Source: Terriglobia bacterium
GTDB taxonomy: Bacteria > Acidobacteriota > Terriglobia > Terriglobales > Acidobacteriaceae
Assembly: GCA_021324365.1 (NCBI GenBank)
Contig: JAJPJE010000060.1
Location: forward strand, 1-64,000
Length of the DNA: 64,000 nucleotides
Reading direction: 5' to 3'
How positions within the stretch are numbered: position 1 is the stretch's first letter; each line of letters opens with the position of its first letter. This document shows, piece by piece, positions 27,945 through 36,339 of this stretch. Below the pieces are notes generated by a model, which saw only the letters and a list, made by a program, of their open reading frames with translations, did no database searches and was not told where the DNA came from. Position numbers and translations under genes: made by a program.

Positions 27945-28658
27945 TTGCGCAGTACCGAACGCCATCAACTCAAACAGGACAAGTTTGCCGCTACCACCGC
28001 CGAAACCTATTCGTGGGCTCTTGAACACCGCAACGAAGTAATCGCCGCCGGTGTGGCGATCATCATCGTTCTGGGTATCGCGCTGGGGATCTATCTCTAC
28101 ACTCAGCGCCAAAGTCAACAGGCTTCCGTGGCCCTCAACCAGGCCATGCGAACCTATACCGCACCGATCCGCCCGGCAGGAATGCCCGCCGAGCAAGGTC
28201 AGGAGTCCTACGCTTCAATTGCGGAGCGCGCCAATGCGTCGCGGCCGAAATTCCAGTCCGTAGCCGATTCCTACCCGCACACCGATGCCGGAAAGATGGC
28301 CTTGTATATGGTAGGCATTACCGAGACCGAGGCTGGCAACAATTCCGCAGCAGAAGCAACTTTGAAGAAAGCCGCGGAAAATGGCAGCAAAGACCTGGCC
28401 GCACTGGCAAACATCGCGCTTGCCAATATTTATGCGGGGAGTGGACGCGATCAGCAGGCCGTCGACATCTACAAGGGCCTGATCGAAAAGCCGACAAATA
28501 CCGTCACGAAATCGGCCGCGCGCATGGCGCTCGCCCAGGTTTATGCTACAAAAGATCCGGCTAAAGCTCGCGAACTCTACGAAGAGATCAAGAAGGACGA
28601 TCCGAATTCGGCTGCATCCACTCTTGCGAATAATCGTCTGGAAGCACTGAAGCAATAA
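27945..28658 (+). CDS. YfgM-like membrane-anchored TPR protein
   Basis: A 237-residue protein with a single N-terminal helix (VIAAGVAIIIVLGIALGIYLY) and a periplasmic tetratricopeptide region (ANIALANIYAGSGRDQQAVDIY is one clear TPR pair). The opening RHQLKQDKF is typical of YfgM/Tol-Pal-like tetratricopeptide proteins, which act at the Sec translocon with periplasmic chaperones in E. coli. The start codon is TTG (27945): it is the only start that keeps the conserved opening and it lies just downstream of a good promoter. A terminator follows 18 bases after the stop. Confidence 0.85.
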   Translation: MRSTERHQLKQDKFAATTAETYSWALEHRNEVIAAGVAIIIVLGIALGIYLYTQRQSQQASVALNQAMRTYTAPIRPAGMPAEQGQESYASIAERANASRPKFQSVADSYPHTDAGKMALYMVGITETEAGNNSAAEATLKKAAENGSKDLAALANIALANIYAGSGRDQQAVDIYKGLIEKPTNTVTKSAARMALAQVYATKDPAKARELYEEIKKDDPNSAASTLANNRLEALKQ

Positions 28659-28676
28659 TCACTGGATTTTGCAACG

Positions 28677-28711
28677 AGCCGCGCCTCCGGGTGCGGCTTT
28701 CGTTTTTTTTT
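28677..28711 (+). terminator. Intrinsic terminator of YfgM-like gene
   Basis: Arms AGCCGC (28677-28682) and GCGGCT (28693-28698) around a ten-base loop, followed by TTCG and a run of Ts. Confidence 0.75.
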
Positions 28712-28818
28712 GCTCGAACCGGTGTCTATACATTTGTCATCTCAGAATTTGCGATCGCGAGATGACCGATCTTTTGGTATTTACAGATCGCTGCCATTGA
28801 TGCAGAGGCTCCGATTTG

Positions 28819-28856
28819 CAATTACCAGATTTCCCGATTACCAAATTACCAATTCT
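28819..28856. repeat. AATTACC-type short tandem word array
   Basis: About five imperfect 7-9 base units (AATTACCAG, ATTTCCCG, ATTACCAA, ATTACCAA, TTCTCC) in a row, ending 40 bases before the next gene. A similar array occurs at 31256-31289. Confidence 0.6.
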
Positions 28857-28895
28857 CCTGGGTGCTATCCTGTCTAGTTCTCAGGTGCTTGAAAC

Positions 28896-29330
28896 ATGAC
28901 CCTGTTCGAAGCCCCAGCGTACGATCCCCGAAAAGCCCGGCGCCGCAACATCACCATCGTCGCAATCGTCGTCGCTGTTCTCATCGTTGGTACCATCGCC
29001 TGGTTCTACCGCAATTACCCGGAAGAACGCGTTGTGCAAAAATTCATGACCGCGCTCGAGAACAAAGATTACGAAAAGGCATACGGCATCTGGCAGCACG
29101 ACCCAAACTGGAAGCAGCACCCGCAGAATTATCCGAACTACAGCTTTGGCGAGTTCTACCAGGACTGGGGTCCTGGCGGCGAGTGGGGCTTGATACACAG
29201 TTTCCACATCGATGGGTCGGTTAGCGGCGGCAGTGGGGTAGTCGTCGTGGTAACGATCAATCAGCGCAAAGAACAGGCACGCCTCTGGGTCGAAAACAAA
29301 TCCAAAACCATGACCTTCTCCCCCTATTAG
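28896..29330 (+). CDS. Small membrane-anchored protein of unknown function
   Basis: A 144-residue protein with an N-terminal basic stretch, one transmembrane helix (ITIVAIVVAVLIVGTIAWF) and an ~95-residue periplasmic domain beginning VVQKFMTALENKDYEKAY. That opening is like DUF4878/lumazine-binding-type (NTF2-like) domains, where a helix with AL-x2-KDYEKAY starts the cone-shaped fold. No catalytic residues are apparent. I do not recognise a specific family. Start ATG 28896 immediately precedes the basic segment. Confidence 0.72.
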   Translation: MTLFEAPAYDPRKARRRNITIVAIVVAVLIVGTIAWFYRNYPEERVVQKFMTALENKDYEKAYGIWQHDPNWKQHPQNYPNYSFGEFYQDWGPGGEWGLIHSFHIDGSVSGGSGVVVVVTINQRKEQARLWVENKSKTMTFSPY

Positions 29331-29378
29331 CAGACATCAGTTCAGCAGCTAGCATTGAGAACCAATCGGCTTTGAAGG

Positions 29379-29498
29379 GGCGCGGCTTCAGCCGCGCCGT
29401 TATGAGCCGAATCGTTGCCGGCTTTAGCCGCTGAGGAAAGCCGCGGTTTCACGACTCTGGCACCGTGCGCCAAGCCTGTCCTGAGCGAAGCCGAATGG
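29379..29498. repeat. Cluster of dispersed intergenic repeats
   Basis: Contains a perfect palindrome GGCGCGGC-TTCA-GCCGCGCC (29379-29398), a second CGGC-TTTA-GCCG (29419-29430) and the word GTCCTGAGCGAAGCCGAATGG without its first base (29479-29498). The first two match the palindrome type at 23595; the last is a word I recall as common in acidobacterial and other intergenic repeats. Confidence 0.55.
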
Positions 29499-29542
29499 TT
29501 CGCCTTCTTTTGGTTAACGTGTGAACAGCCTTCATCCGCACA

Positions 29543-30106
29543 CTAATACACTTCGGCGATTGCAGGTCGTAAAGGCCGCTCGGACACTGGACAGATCGGC
29601 TCGTTACCAAAGATCGGGGTTGCGTCCTTCGGCATGAAATTTCGCAACCAAGTCACCACGTTTACGATCGACTGCGGAAACGGCTGGCGATGGTCCGGAT
29701 CAAGCCATCGATATTGTTCCACGTTATGGTTCGTCAGAATCTCAGCCCCAAATGATTCGGAACCCTGTGTAACGATTCCTGGAATTCCCCCGTCGGCGGC
29801 ATCCATCTCTTTCAGCATCGCCTCGAGCTTCGACAACTCCTCATTCGGTAAAATACCTTGAACGCGTTCAATTTTGTTTATTGTTTTCCGGAACATCTGG
29901 TATGTTCCGTCACCGTACACCGCAACACAAACCGTCAGGAGCTTCTGTGCGGCAAAGTCCTGGCTGTACGACAAACGTGTAATCGGCTGCGGCATCTTGT
30001 CATTTGGTTTGTCTTGGGCGAAGACGGCGATCACAAAGAAACTTGATGCGAGGAAAACAACAATTGCCCATGGCGCCTCCCGCGGAGGAACGAACCAAGC
30101 GTTCAT
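29543..30106 (-). CDS. Exported protein of unknown function
   Basis: A 187-residue protein with a membrane/signal segment (IVVFLASSFFVIAVFAQ). The mature part contains a beta-rich region (VCVAVYGDGTYQMFRKT) and an alpha segment (PNEELSKLEAMLKEMDAADGG). This pattern occurs in small secreted acidobacterial proteins that respond to or measure dose-like relationships, but I cannot assign a family. It lies downstream of fabD on the same strand with a 75-base gap that includes a repeat word; co-transcription is possible. Confidence 0.6.
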   Translation of the reverse strand: MNAWFVPPREAPWAIVVFLASSFFVIAVFAQDKPNDKMPQPITRLSYSQDFAAQKLLTVCVAVYGDGTYQMFRKTINKIERVQGILPNEELSKLEAMLKEMDAADGGIPGIVTQGSESFGAEILTNHNVEQYRWLDPDHRQPFPQSIVNVVTWLRNFMPKDATPIFGNEPICPVSERPLRPAIAEVY

Positions 30107-30158
30107 TCTTGCACTGCCAATTCGGTTGGAACTGATTGCTGAGTGCTGCCACTGACTA

Positions 30159-30171
30159 CTGGCTACTAACT
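30159..30171. repeat. CTGGCTACTAACT word, copy 1
   Basis: The 13-base word CTGGCTACTAACT is identical at 39603-39615. Both copies lie in short gaps between co-directional minus-strand genes, next to further ACTA-type words. Confidence 0.5.
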
Positions 30172-30181
30172 CCTGGTCTTT

Positions 30182-31144
30182 CTATAACACCGTCGCGCTG
30201 CTCGGAGCGAAATGATTGACGGTCTTTGCCAGCGACTCTTCATTCTCGACATTGAGGCATGTCTTGCTTCGGTCGATCTGGCGCATTAGTCCGCACAGAA
30301 CCTTCCCCGGACCGACTTCCACGAACGTTGTTACGCCCGCGTCGATCAGCTTCCGCATTGAGGCTTCCCACTGCACGGCGCCTGTGACCTGTCGGATCAG
30401 TGCGTCGCGCGCGCTCTCTGGCGAGTCGATAATCTCAGCATCGACATTCGTGATCAGCTTGTACTCCATCGCACGGAACGTCAGCGCCTTCAGGTCGGCG
30501 GCCAGTCGGTCCTGAGCCGGTTGCATCAGCGCACAATGGAAAGGAGCGCTGACCGGCAGGATCACCGCCCGTTTCGCACCTTTTTGTTTCGCCAACTCCG
30601 CCGCGCGTTCAACAGCGGCTTTGCTCCCGGAAATAACGATCTGATCGGGAGAGTTGATATTCGCTGCCTCGCAGACCTGTCCCTGCGCGGCTACATTACA
30701 CGCTTCACGCACTATTTCGAGTTTCATGCCAAGGATGGCAGCCATCGCGCCTTCTCCGACAGGCACCGCTTCCTGCATGTACTTGCCGCGATTGCGAACC
30801 GTTCGTACCGCGTCGGCGAAGTCAATCGTACCCGCAGCCACATGCGCGGAGTACTCCCCAAGGCTGTGTCCTGCCGCATAGGTCGGCACAATTCCTTTGC
30901 TGAAGAGCACACGGAAAGCCGCGACTGAGGCGGTGAGAATCGCGGGCTGGGTGATCTCCGTAAGCCGTAATTGATCTTCGGGCCCTTCAAAGCAAAGTTG
31001 CGAAAGCTTGTATCCGAGTGCTTCGTCGGCTTCGTCGAATGTTTCCTGTGCGACCGGATATAGTGCGGCGAGATCTCTGCCCATGCCAACAGCTTGAGAG
31101 CCCTGGCCCGGAAAAAGGAATGCGATGGTTTGCGATGAGGACAT
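30182..31144 (-). CDS. fabD: Malonyl-CoA:ACP transacylase
   Basis: A 320-residue cytoplasmic enzyme that loads malonate onto acyl carrier protein for fatty acid synthesis. The opening FPGQGSQAVGMG, the nucleophile motif GHSLGEY (S94) and the catalytic His region PVSAPFHCALM are all intact. It belongs to the yceD-rpmF-plsX-fabD cluster transcribed on the minus strand. A 148-base spacer with repeat words separates it from plsX, so it may have an extra promoter. Start ATG 31144 gives the standard N-terminus. Confidence 0.95.
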   Translation of the reverse strand: MSSSQTIAFLFPGQGSQAVGMGRDLAALYPVAQETFDEADEALGYKLSQLCFEGPEDQLRLTEITQPAILTASVAAFRVLFSKGIVPTYAAGHSLGEYSAHVAAGTIDFADAVRTVRNRGKYMQEAVPVGEGAMAAILGMKLEIVREACNVAAQGQVCEAANINSPDQIVISGSKAAVERAAELAKQKGAKRAVILPVSAPFHCALMQPAQDRLAADLKALTFRAMEYKLITNVDAEIIDSPESARDALIRQVTGAVQWEASMRKLIDAGVTTFVEVGPGKVLCGLMRQIDRSKTCLNVENEESLAKTVNHFAPSSATVL

Positions 31145-31225
31145 GATGATCTTTCAATATTGAGGTCAACTGCCCAGAAGTTACTGGAAACCTCGAAGAT
31201 TCACTGCAACGTAAAATCTTCACCT

Positions 31226-31289
31226 GTCATGCCGAGCGCAGCGAGGTATCGTTTTCAATTACCCAATTACCAAATTACCCAACTACGAA
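31226..31289. repeat. Repeat words in the plsX-fabD spacer
   Basis: GAGCGCAGCGAG (31234-31245, preceded by GTCATGCC) is followed by an AATTACC array (31256-31289: CAATTACCC, AATTACCA, AATTACCC, AACTACG). The first word recurs at 33572-33583 and as its complement at 33625-33636; the array resembles the one at 28819-28856. Confidence 0.6.
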
Positions 31290-31292
31290 TTT

Positions 31293-32333
31293 TTAGGCTT
31301 GCGCCGATTGCATGCGACTCGACGCAATCTCTTCTTCGATGCGCTTATTAATCTTACGATCGGCGTATTCGGCTGCCACGCGAATCGCATTCTTGATCGC
31401 GTTCGCGTTCGAACTGCCATGCCCAATGATGCAGGCGCCCTTTACTCCCAACAGGGGAACTCCGCCGTACTCGGAATAATCCAGGCGCTTTTTGAAATCG
31501 ATGAACGCCTTCCGCGAAAGCATCGCGCCGACCTGTCCGCTGATGGTAGCGCTCAATGACTCTTTCAGCAGATGACGAACCGTCTCCACCAGACCTTCGG
31601 AAATCTTCAAGGCGACGTTGCCCACAAAGCCGTCACACACGATCACGTCCACGTTGCCGTTATAGAGATCGCGTCCCTCAACGTTTCCCACGAAATTCAA
31701 AGGCAGGTTTTTGATCAGCGGATATGCAGCCCGCGTCAGTTCGTTGCCCTTACCCTCTTCTTCACCGATGGAAAGGATTCCCACGCGCGGCCGATCCAGG
31801 CTGAAGATCTTGCGCATGTAGATTTCGCCCATGATCGCGAACTGTTCGAGGTTCTGCGGCTTGGAATCGACATTGGCGCCAACGTCCAGCAGCACAGCCG
31901 TGGTGCCCTTCGCGGTCGGAAAAACGCTCGCCAACGCAGGACGATCGACGCCCGGTAGTGCGCCGAGAATCATCTTCGCCGTCGCCATCACCGCACCGGT
32001 GTTGCCGGCGCTGGTGAATCCCGCGGCTTTCCCCTCGCGCACCAGGCGCAGTCCGACATGCATCGAAGAGTCTTTCTTCGTGCGCGCAGCCTGCACGGCC
32101 TTCTCGTCCATACCAATCGCCTGGCTGGCTTGAACGATTTCTACGCTTTTCTTGTAAAGGTGCCAGGATGGATGCTCGTGTAACTGCCGCCGCAATTCGG
32201 TCCGGAGCACATCTTCTTTTCCAACTAGAAAGACGTGAACGTCATAACTGCGAACAGCCTGAAGCGCGCCCTCTACTTCAGGTGCAGGCGCGTCGTCCGA
32301 TCCCATGGCATCAACCGCTATGACGGTGGGCAT
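31293..32333 (-). CDS. plsX: Phosphate acyltransferase PlsX
   Basis: A 346-residue peripheral membrane enzyme that converts acyl-ACP to acyl-phosphate for phospholipid synthesis. The N-terminal [11 protein letters not shown] and the central [18 protein letters not shown] are PlsX hallmarks, and EEGKGNEL and [10 protein letters not shown] fit as well. It sits between rpmF and fabD, the classical order, linking ribosome and lipid synthesis genes. Length is normal. Confidence 0.95.
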   Translation of the reverse strand: MPTVIAVDAMGSDDAPAPEVEGALQAVRSYDVHVFLVGKEDVLRTELRRQLHEHPSWHLYKKSVEIVQASQAIGMDEKAVQAARTKKDSSMHVGLRLVREGKAAGFTSAGNTGAVMATAKMILGALPGVDRPALASVFPTAKGTTAVLLDVGANVDSKPQNLEQFAIMGEIYMRKIFSLDRPRVGILSIGEEEGKGNELTRAAYPLIKNLPLNFVGNVEGRDLYNGNVDVIVCDGFVGNVALKISEGLVETVRHLLKESLSATISGQVGAMLSRKAFIDFKKRLDYSEYGGVPLLGVKGACIIGHGSSNANAIKNAIRVAAEYADRKINKRIEEEIASSRMQSAQA

Positions 32334-32428
32334 TGATCCCAGCCCCCTGGCTGAGGTGCTCCGGACGTGCCGGAGTTCCGGGCCTCACTCCGGCGAGCCT
32401 GAGTGCGCTCGCCACGGGCCCACATCGC

Positions 32429-32617
32429 TTAGCTTGCCTTTTCCTTCAATTCCAGGACTTCCCGCCCTTTGTAGTAACCACACTTGGGGCAGGCGCGATG
32501 AGGCAATTTCGCCTCATGACAGTTGGGACACTCCGAGGTGGTCGCTCGCGTTAAATGGTCGTGCGCGCGCCGGGTGCTGGTGCGTCGTTGAGAGTGTCGC
32601 CGTTTCGGATTTGCCAT
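32429..32617 (-). CDS. rpmF: 50S ribosomal protein L32
   Basis: A 62-residue protein with the universal L32 opening MANPKRRHSQRRTSTRRAHD. It has an intact zinc-binding set CPNC and CPKC, so this is the zinc form. It lies between yceD and plsX as in most bacteria. The gap to plsX is 95 bases. Confidence 0.97.
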   Translation of the reverse strand: MANPKRRHSQRRTSTRRAHDHLTRATTSECPNCHEAKLPHRACPKCGYYKGREVLELKEKAS

Positions 32618-32740
32618 GATTCGTTCCTTAATTCAGATTTTGATGTAGTACCCACACCTTGCCTCTTTCGGCAGCTGTGGGGTTTCACAGATCCGGTGCT
32701 TCTCACCCGGACCAAATTCCGGTATCTCCAGGCTCGACTC

Positions 32741-33298
32741 TTAGTGGCCGAGCTTATCGCGAAGTTCCCCGAGTGCGTGCCACCGAGGGTCCGGCTCCGT
32801 GCGAGTACAACCGCAGGCGCCTTGATTCAGGTTCTGCCCGCAACTCCGGCACAGTCCCTTGCAATCTTCGCTGCAAAGCAGCTTCAATGGGAGCGCCAGA
32901 AGTAGTTGTTCACGTAGCACCTCTTCCAGCAACAATCCCTCGCCCTGGTAATAGCCGATGTCGACGTCGTCTTTACCCAGACTAATCTCTTCTTTGCCTG
33001 CATCGACTCCCTGGGGACGATACATCAGATCGAAGGTTTTTCGAACCTCCTGATACACCGGGTCCAGGCAGCGCGCGCACAGCAGTTCCAGCCGGGTGGA
33101 AAACTCGCCCACGAGCCGGATATCTTCGATCAACGACTTACGGCCGTGATTCTCTTCAACTATCGAAGCCTTGCCATCAGTCTTGAGCGGCGATGATTGT
33201 TTCGCATCAGGACCAAGGTCAATCGTGCCGGACTGCCACTCCTCGTGGAACTCCTGCTCGTCCTCGTGGAGGTGCAGTTCGCGTAGACTTATGAACAT
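32741..33298 (-). CDS. yceD: YceD/DUF177 family protein
   Basis: A 185-residue DUF177 protein, the usual partner upstream of rpmF, implicated in 23S rRNA accumulation in E. coli and plants. It contains the conserved LLCARCLDPV motif and a C-terminal Cys cluster (CSEDCKGLCRSCGQNL). I place the start at ATG 33298 (MFISLREL), the usual beginning. The open frame continues to 33421 but that segment lacks similarity and a ribosome site. First gene of the yceD-rpmF-plsX-fabD unit. Confidence 0.9.
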   Translation of the reverse strand: MFISLRELHLHEDEQEFHEEWQSGTIDLGPDAKQSSPLKTDGKASIVEENHGRKSLIEDIRLVGEFSTRLELLCARCLDPVYQEVRKTFDLMYRPQGVDAGKEEISLGKDDVDIGYYQGEGLLLEEVLREQLLLALPLKLLCSEDCKGLCRSCGQNLNQGACGCTRTEPDPRWHALGELRDKLGH

Positions 33299-33703
33299 CT
33301 TAGGGCACACTGCCCCAGCGGCGTCTGGCGCTGAGGACGCAATATTTAAGAATAAAGGTCGGCTTCCGGTGGTGTCAACCAAGGCAGAGCTATGTTGGCG
33401 AACGCTGGGAGACATGACCAACTCCTCAGTTCCGCCACTAGACTAGCGCGATCTGATGTTAACTACGGAACAACTTACAAATGGGTAACTAGAGAATACA
33501 CTGAGTAGCCAATCTGCGATTTTGCTTCCGGTAGCGTTGATTTGACGTGTCCGAGCGTAAGAGAGTCTAACGAGCGCAGCGAGCTATAGTTATCAACCCA
33601 AAACTGTGGAGTGATAGCGTTCCCTCGCTGCGCTCCGGCTGACAGCAGTTGAAAGGGAGATGACTTACAGCGCAGGCCTGAAACGGCTCATGCCTCGCGC
33701 TCG
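33299..33703. other. Intergenic region with inverted repeat words
   Basis: No gene is recognised. It should contain the yceD promoter. The 12-base word GAGCGCAGCGAG at 33572-33583 has its exact complement at 33625-33636. Confidence 0.5.
33572..33636. repeat. Inverted pair of GAGCGCAGCGAG
   Basis: GAGCGCAGCGAG (33572-33583) and CTCGCTGCGCTC (33625-33636) are perfect 12-base inverted copies 41 bases apart. The same word is present at 31234-31245. Confidence 0.6.
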
Positions 33704-33946
33704 CTAGATGTTCGATTCCGTCCCTGTCGGACGGCTTTCACTGCCCATCACCGACTGCGCGCTCTGCCGGATCTGGCTTACACTGCGCTGCACACGTTCG
33801 CGTCCCTGATCGATGGTATCGCGTGCCGAGTCGGCCAGGTCGTTCGCCGTTTCTGAAAGCCGGTTGCGGGTTTCATCACCGCTCATCGGAGCGAATAGAA
33901 TACCCAGTCCAACGCCGAGTCCAAGTCCAAAGAGAAAACCTTTCAT
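33704..33946 (-). CDS. YtxH-type small membrane protein
   Basis: An 80-residue protein with one N-terminal helix (FLFGLGLGVGLGILFAP) directly followed by the YtxH-like SGDETRNRLSETANDLADSA amphipathic segment with heptad character. AGGAGG lies five bases before the ATG. YtxH-domain proteins are general-stress-associated in Bacillus; the role here is unknown. Confidence 0.85.
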   Translation of the reverse strand: MKGFLFGLGLGVGLGILFAPMSGDETRNRLSETANDLADSARDTIDQGRERVQRSVSQIRQSAQSVMGSESRPTGTESNI

Positions 33947-34170
33947 GCTGCCTCCTGTGCTGAGTAATTCAAGATGCTACCTGCGGCGTTTAGTCTGGCC
34001 GCACGAAGCCAAGAGCTATGTCGTTACCTTCTCAGAGATGCGGGCCTGCCCGCAGACGTTTGCTGCAACATCCTATTGAAAAATGCGAGTTCCCGTTAGT
34101 GCAAACTCTTCCGCCGAACACAATTCGGAAAACCACAGGGAAGCACCGGCTGCTTGTTACACTGATCCAT

Positions 34171-35298
34171 ATGATCGACGGCTTCGCCACCTCGGCCGGA
34201 ACTGCACGTTACCGCGACCGCTTCCCTTCGCTTGCTCATGCCGGACATTTCCGCCAGCCGGCGGCTCCCGGAGTCAGTGACTTGTGGTTGTCCTCGATAG
34301 GCCTGGGTACCTATCTTGGTGAAACCGATGTGGCATCCGACATTTCGTACACGCAATCGATCGAGCAGGCTCTCCGGTCGGGGATCAACGTGCTCGACAC
34401 CGCCATTAACTACCGCCATCAGCGTTCGGAACGAAACATCGGCGTTGCCATCACGCACTTGATCGATTCTGGCGAACTGCACCGTGATGAGGTCCTGGTG
34501 TGTACTAAGGCAGGGTATTTGCCTTTTGATACCGAATTACCTGCCGATCAACGCGATTACCTTCGCAAGGAATATGTAGAAACCGGGGTTGCTCCCTCCG
34601 GAGAGATCGCCGGCGGTATGCACTGCATGGCCGCAAGCTATCTCGACGATCAACTCGAGCGCAGCCGCCGCAACACGGGCTTCGGTACCCTGGATGTCTT
34701 TTATCTCCACAATCCCGAATCACAACTGGGATACGTTCCCGCGGACACGTTTCGCGATCGACTGCGCAATGCATTCCGATGGGCCGAAGATGCCGTGAAA
34801 GACAAGCGCATTCGCTGGTACGGCATTGCCACTTGGAACGCATTGCGCGTAGCACCCGGTGATCGCAGTTATATGAGCCTGGAACAGGTACTCGATATCG
34901 CACACGATGCCGGAGGTGACGATCACCATTTCCGCTTTGTGCAGCTTCCGTTGAACCTCGCTATGACCGAAGCGTACGGACTTGGCAATCAGACGCTTCG
35001 GGGTGAGCGTGGTTCAGTACTTTCGCTCGCAGAACAATACGGCATCGCCGTAGTCGCGAGTGCCACTCTGCACCAGGGACAGCTCACACACGGGCTGCCC
35101 GAAAAATTAAAAGAAGTAATGGGACTCGACAGTGACACCGAAACCGCTGTCCAGTTCGTACGCTCTGCGCCCGGATTGGCGACTGCACTTATCGGCATGA
35201 GCCGTCCCGACCATGTGCTGGAAAACGTTAAGGTCGCCTCCCGACCGCTGATGACAATCGAAGAATGGGAAGGCCTCTTCTCTCCCGCTGAATCGTGA
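34171..35298 (+). CDS. Aldo/keto reductase
   Basis: A 375-residue TIM-barrel oxidoreductase. The tetrad is visible: Asp and Tyr in DTAINYRHQRSERNIG, Lys in VCTKAGYLP and His in FYLHNP. The C-terminal cofactor region (SATLHQGQL, then ALIGMSRPDHVLENVKVA) is typical of NADPH-dependent family members. It is larger than most AKRs (about 320-340 aa) because of an N-terminal ~25-residue extension and an insertion after the third strand (DTELPADQRDYLRKEYVE). I chose ATG 34171; the frame opens at 34018. The substrate is unknown. Confidence 0.9.
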   Translation: MIDGFATSAGTARYRDRFPSLAHAGHFRQPAAPGVSDLWLSSIGLGTYLGETDVASDISYTQSIEQALRSGINVLDTAINYRHQRSERNIGVAITHLIDSGELHRDEVLVCTKAGYLPFDTELPADQRDYLRKEYVETGVAPSGEIAGGMHCMAASYLDDQLERSRRNTGFGTLDVFYLHNPESQLGYVPADTFRDRLRNAFRWAEDAVKDKRIRWYGIATWNALRVAPGDRSYMSLEQVLDIAHDAGGDDHHFRFVQLPLNLAMTEAYGLGNQTLRGERGSVLSLAEQYGIAVVASATLHQGQLTHGLPEKLKEVMGLDSDTETAVQFVRSAPGLATALIGMSRPDHVLENVKVASRPLMTIEEWEGLFSPAES

Positions 35299-35352
35299 GA
35301 TTGTGCTTCAGGCTCGGCCCGATGGTACCCGAGGTTCGGCTGGCGGTGGTGC

Positions 35353-35387
35353 CCCAGGTTCGGCCCATCTTTTGGGCCTAACCTGGG
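35353..35387. terminator. Long hairpin between convergent genes
   Basis: Fifteen-base arms 35353-35367 and 35373-35387 pair at 14 positions (one C-T mismatch) around TCTTT. It lies between the aldo/keto reductase and the DUF899 gene, which converge, and probably acts as a bidirectional terminator despite lacking a long T run. Confidence 0.6.
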
Positions 35388-35400
35388 AACGACTCACTGA

Positions 35401-36189
35401 CTACTTCTTCGAACAGCAGTTATCCTTCGCTTGTGCAAACAGCATCATCGCGTCAAATGCCTTTGGATCTCCGTACTTGTCATGATGCCTTACCCACGCC
35501 ATCGGCCAGGGCAGGCCTTCTTCATTGCGTCCCTTTGGGGTGAGATCAAGAAAGTTGTACACGTTCAGCATGATGTCCAGTCCCCGCCCAAACGAAGAGT
35601 ATGTATGGAAGACCTCACCGTCTTTTCGATGGAAGACGCTCACACCCGGCGCTTCTTCTGCCGGGAAGGTAGCCGTCTCGTAGTTGTAGACGATCTTCCC
35701 ATTCTCAGCGTCGTGCAGAGCGAACGACACGTTGTAGTCGGAATTGAAGTCGCTGCCGAACGACGACACCCATGGAAACTTCCATCCCATTCTCTTCTTG
35801 AATGCCTCGATTTCAGGGAAGGTGGCTCTCGAAACCGCGATCAGGTTCGTATCCCGTTGCAGCATGTGCACGCGGATTGAATCGAACTGGTCCGAAATCA
35901 TCGAGCAGCTCGGGCACGCTTCTTTCCACCCCGGCCCGAACATCAGGTGATACACGATCAACTGGCTGCTCTCGCCGAACAATTCGTCGAGCGCAAGCTT
36001 TCCGTTCGGACCATCAAACGTGTACCGCTTCTCCACTTTTTCCCATGGCAGTTCGCGACGTTGCCGGCTCAATTCATCACGAAGATGTGTGAGTTCTTTT
36101 TCCTTCGCCAGGAACTGTTTACGGGCCGCAAGCCATTCCGCGTGTGAAACTACATTTGCCCCACTCTTCTGCACTATTGCCGTTGCCAT
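35401..36189 (-). CDS. DUF899 thioredoxin-like protein
   Basis: A 262-residue protein of the DUF899 family, related to thioredoxin/AhpC folds. It has VSHAEWLAARKQFLAKEKE, FGPGWKEACPSCSM with a C-x2-C pair, and the GVSVFHRKDGEVFHTYSSF tail signature. Activity is not established to my knowledge. It is the last gene of a run ArsR - SRPBCC - 44-aa protein - DUF899 with small gaps and good AGGAG sites, so it is probably under ArsR control. Confidence 0.9.
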   Translation of the reverse strand: MATAIVQKSGANVVSHAEWLAARKQFLAKEKELTHLRDELSRQRRELPWEKVEKRYTFDGPNGKLALDELFGESSQLIVYHLMFGPGWKEACPSCSMISDQFDSIRVHMLQRDTNLIAVSRATFPEIEAFKKRMGWKFPWVSSFGSDFNSDYNVSFALHDAENGKIVYNYETATFPAEEAPGVSVFHRKDGEVFHTYSSFGRGLDIMLNVYNFLDLTPKGRNEEGLPWPMAWVRHHDKYGDPKAFDAMMLFAQAKDNCCSKK

Positions 36190-36194
36190 CGTGG

Positions 36195-36329
36195 TTACTC
36201 CTTTTCTTTCGAAACGCTCTTCTCAATCTTCTTCTTCCGAAGAACCTTCATCACCAGCGCGGTGAGCCCACCGCTCGATACCGCTCCGCCCACCGCCATG
36301 CCCGCACTCGCGATGCATGCTGGACACAT
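36195..36329 (-). CDS. Small membrane protein with N-terminal CPAC motif
   Basis: A 44-residue protein starting MCPACIASAGMAVGGAVSSG. The first five residues hold C-x2-C, followed by a Gly/Ala/Ser-rich hydrophobic helix (to LTALVMKVL) and a strongly basic tail (RKKKIEKSVSKEKE). AAGGAGGAG sits just before the ATG, an excellent ribosome site; the longer frame to 36395 lacks one. It lies six bases from DUF899 and ten bases from the SRPBCC gene, firmly inside the operon. I do not recognise a family. A metal- or redox-binding membrane peptide is plausible. Confidence 0.75.
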   Translation of the reverse strand: MCPACIASAGMAVGGAVSSGGLTALVMKVLRKKKIEKSVSKEKE

Positions 36330-36339
36330 AAACTCCTCC

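Noticed and set aside
28819-28856. Short tandem words as a CRISPR array
   Set aside because: Units are 7-9 bases with no spacers and there are no cas genes.
33708-33725. GTTCGATTCC resembling a tRNA T-loop
   Set aside because: It lies at the 3' end of the YtxH coding region and no cloverleaf can be formed around it.
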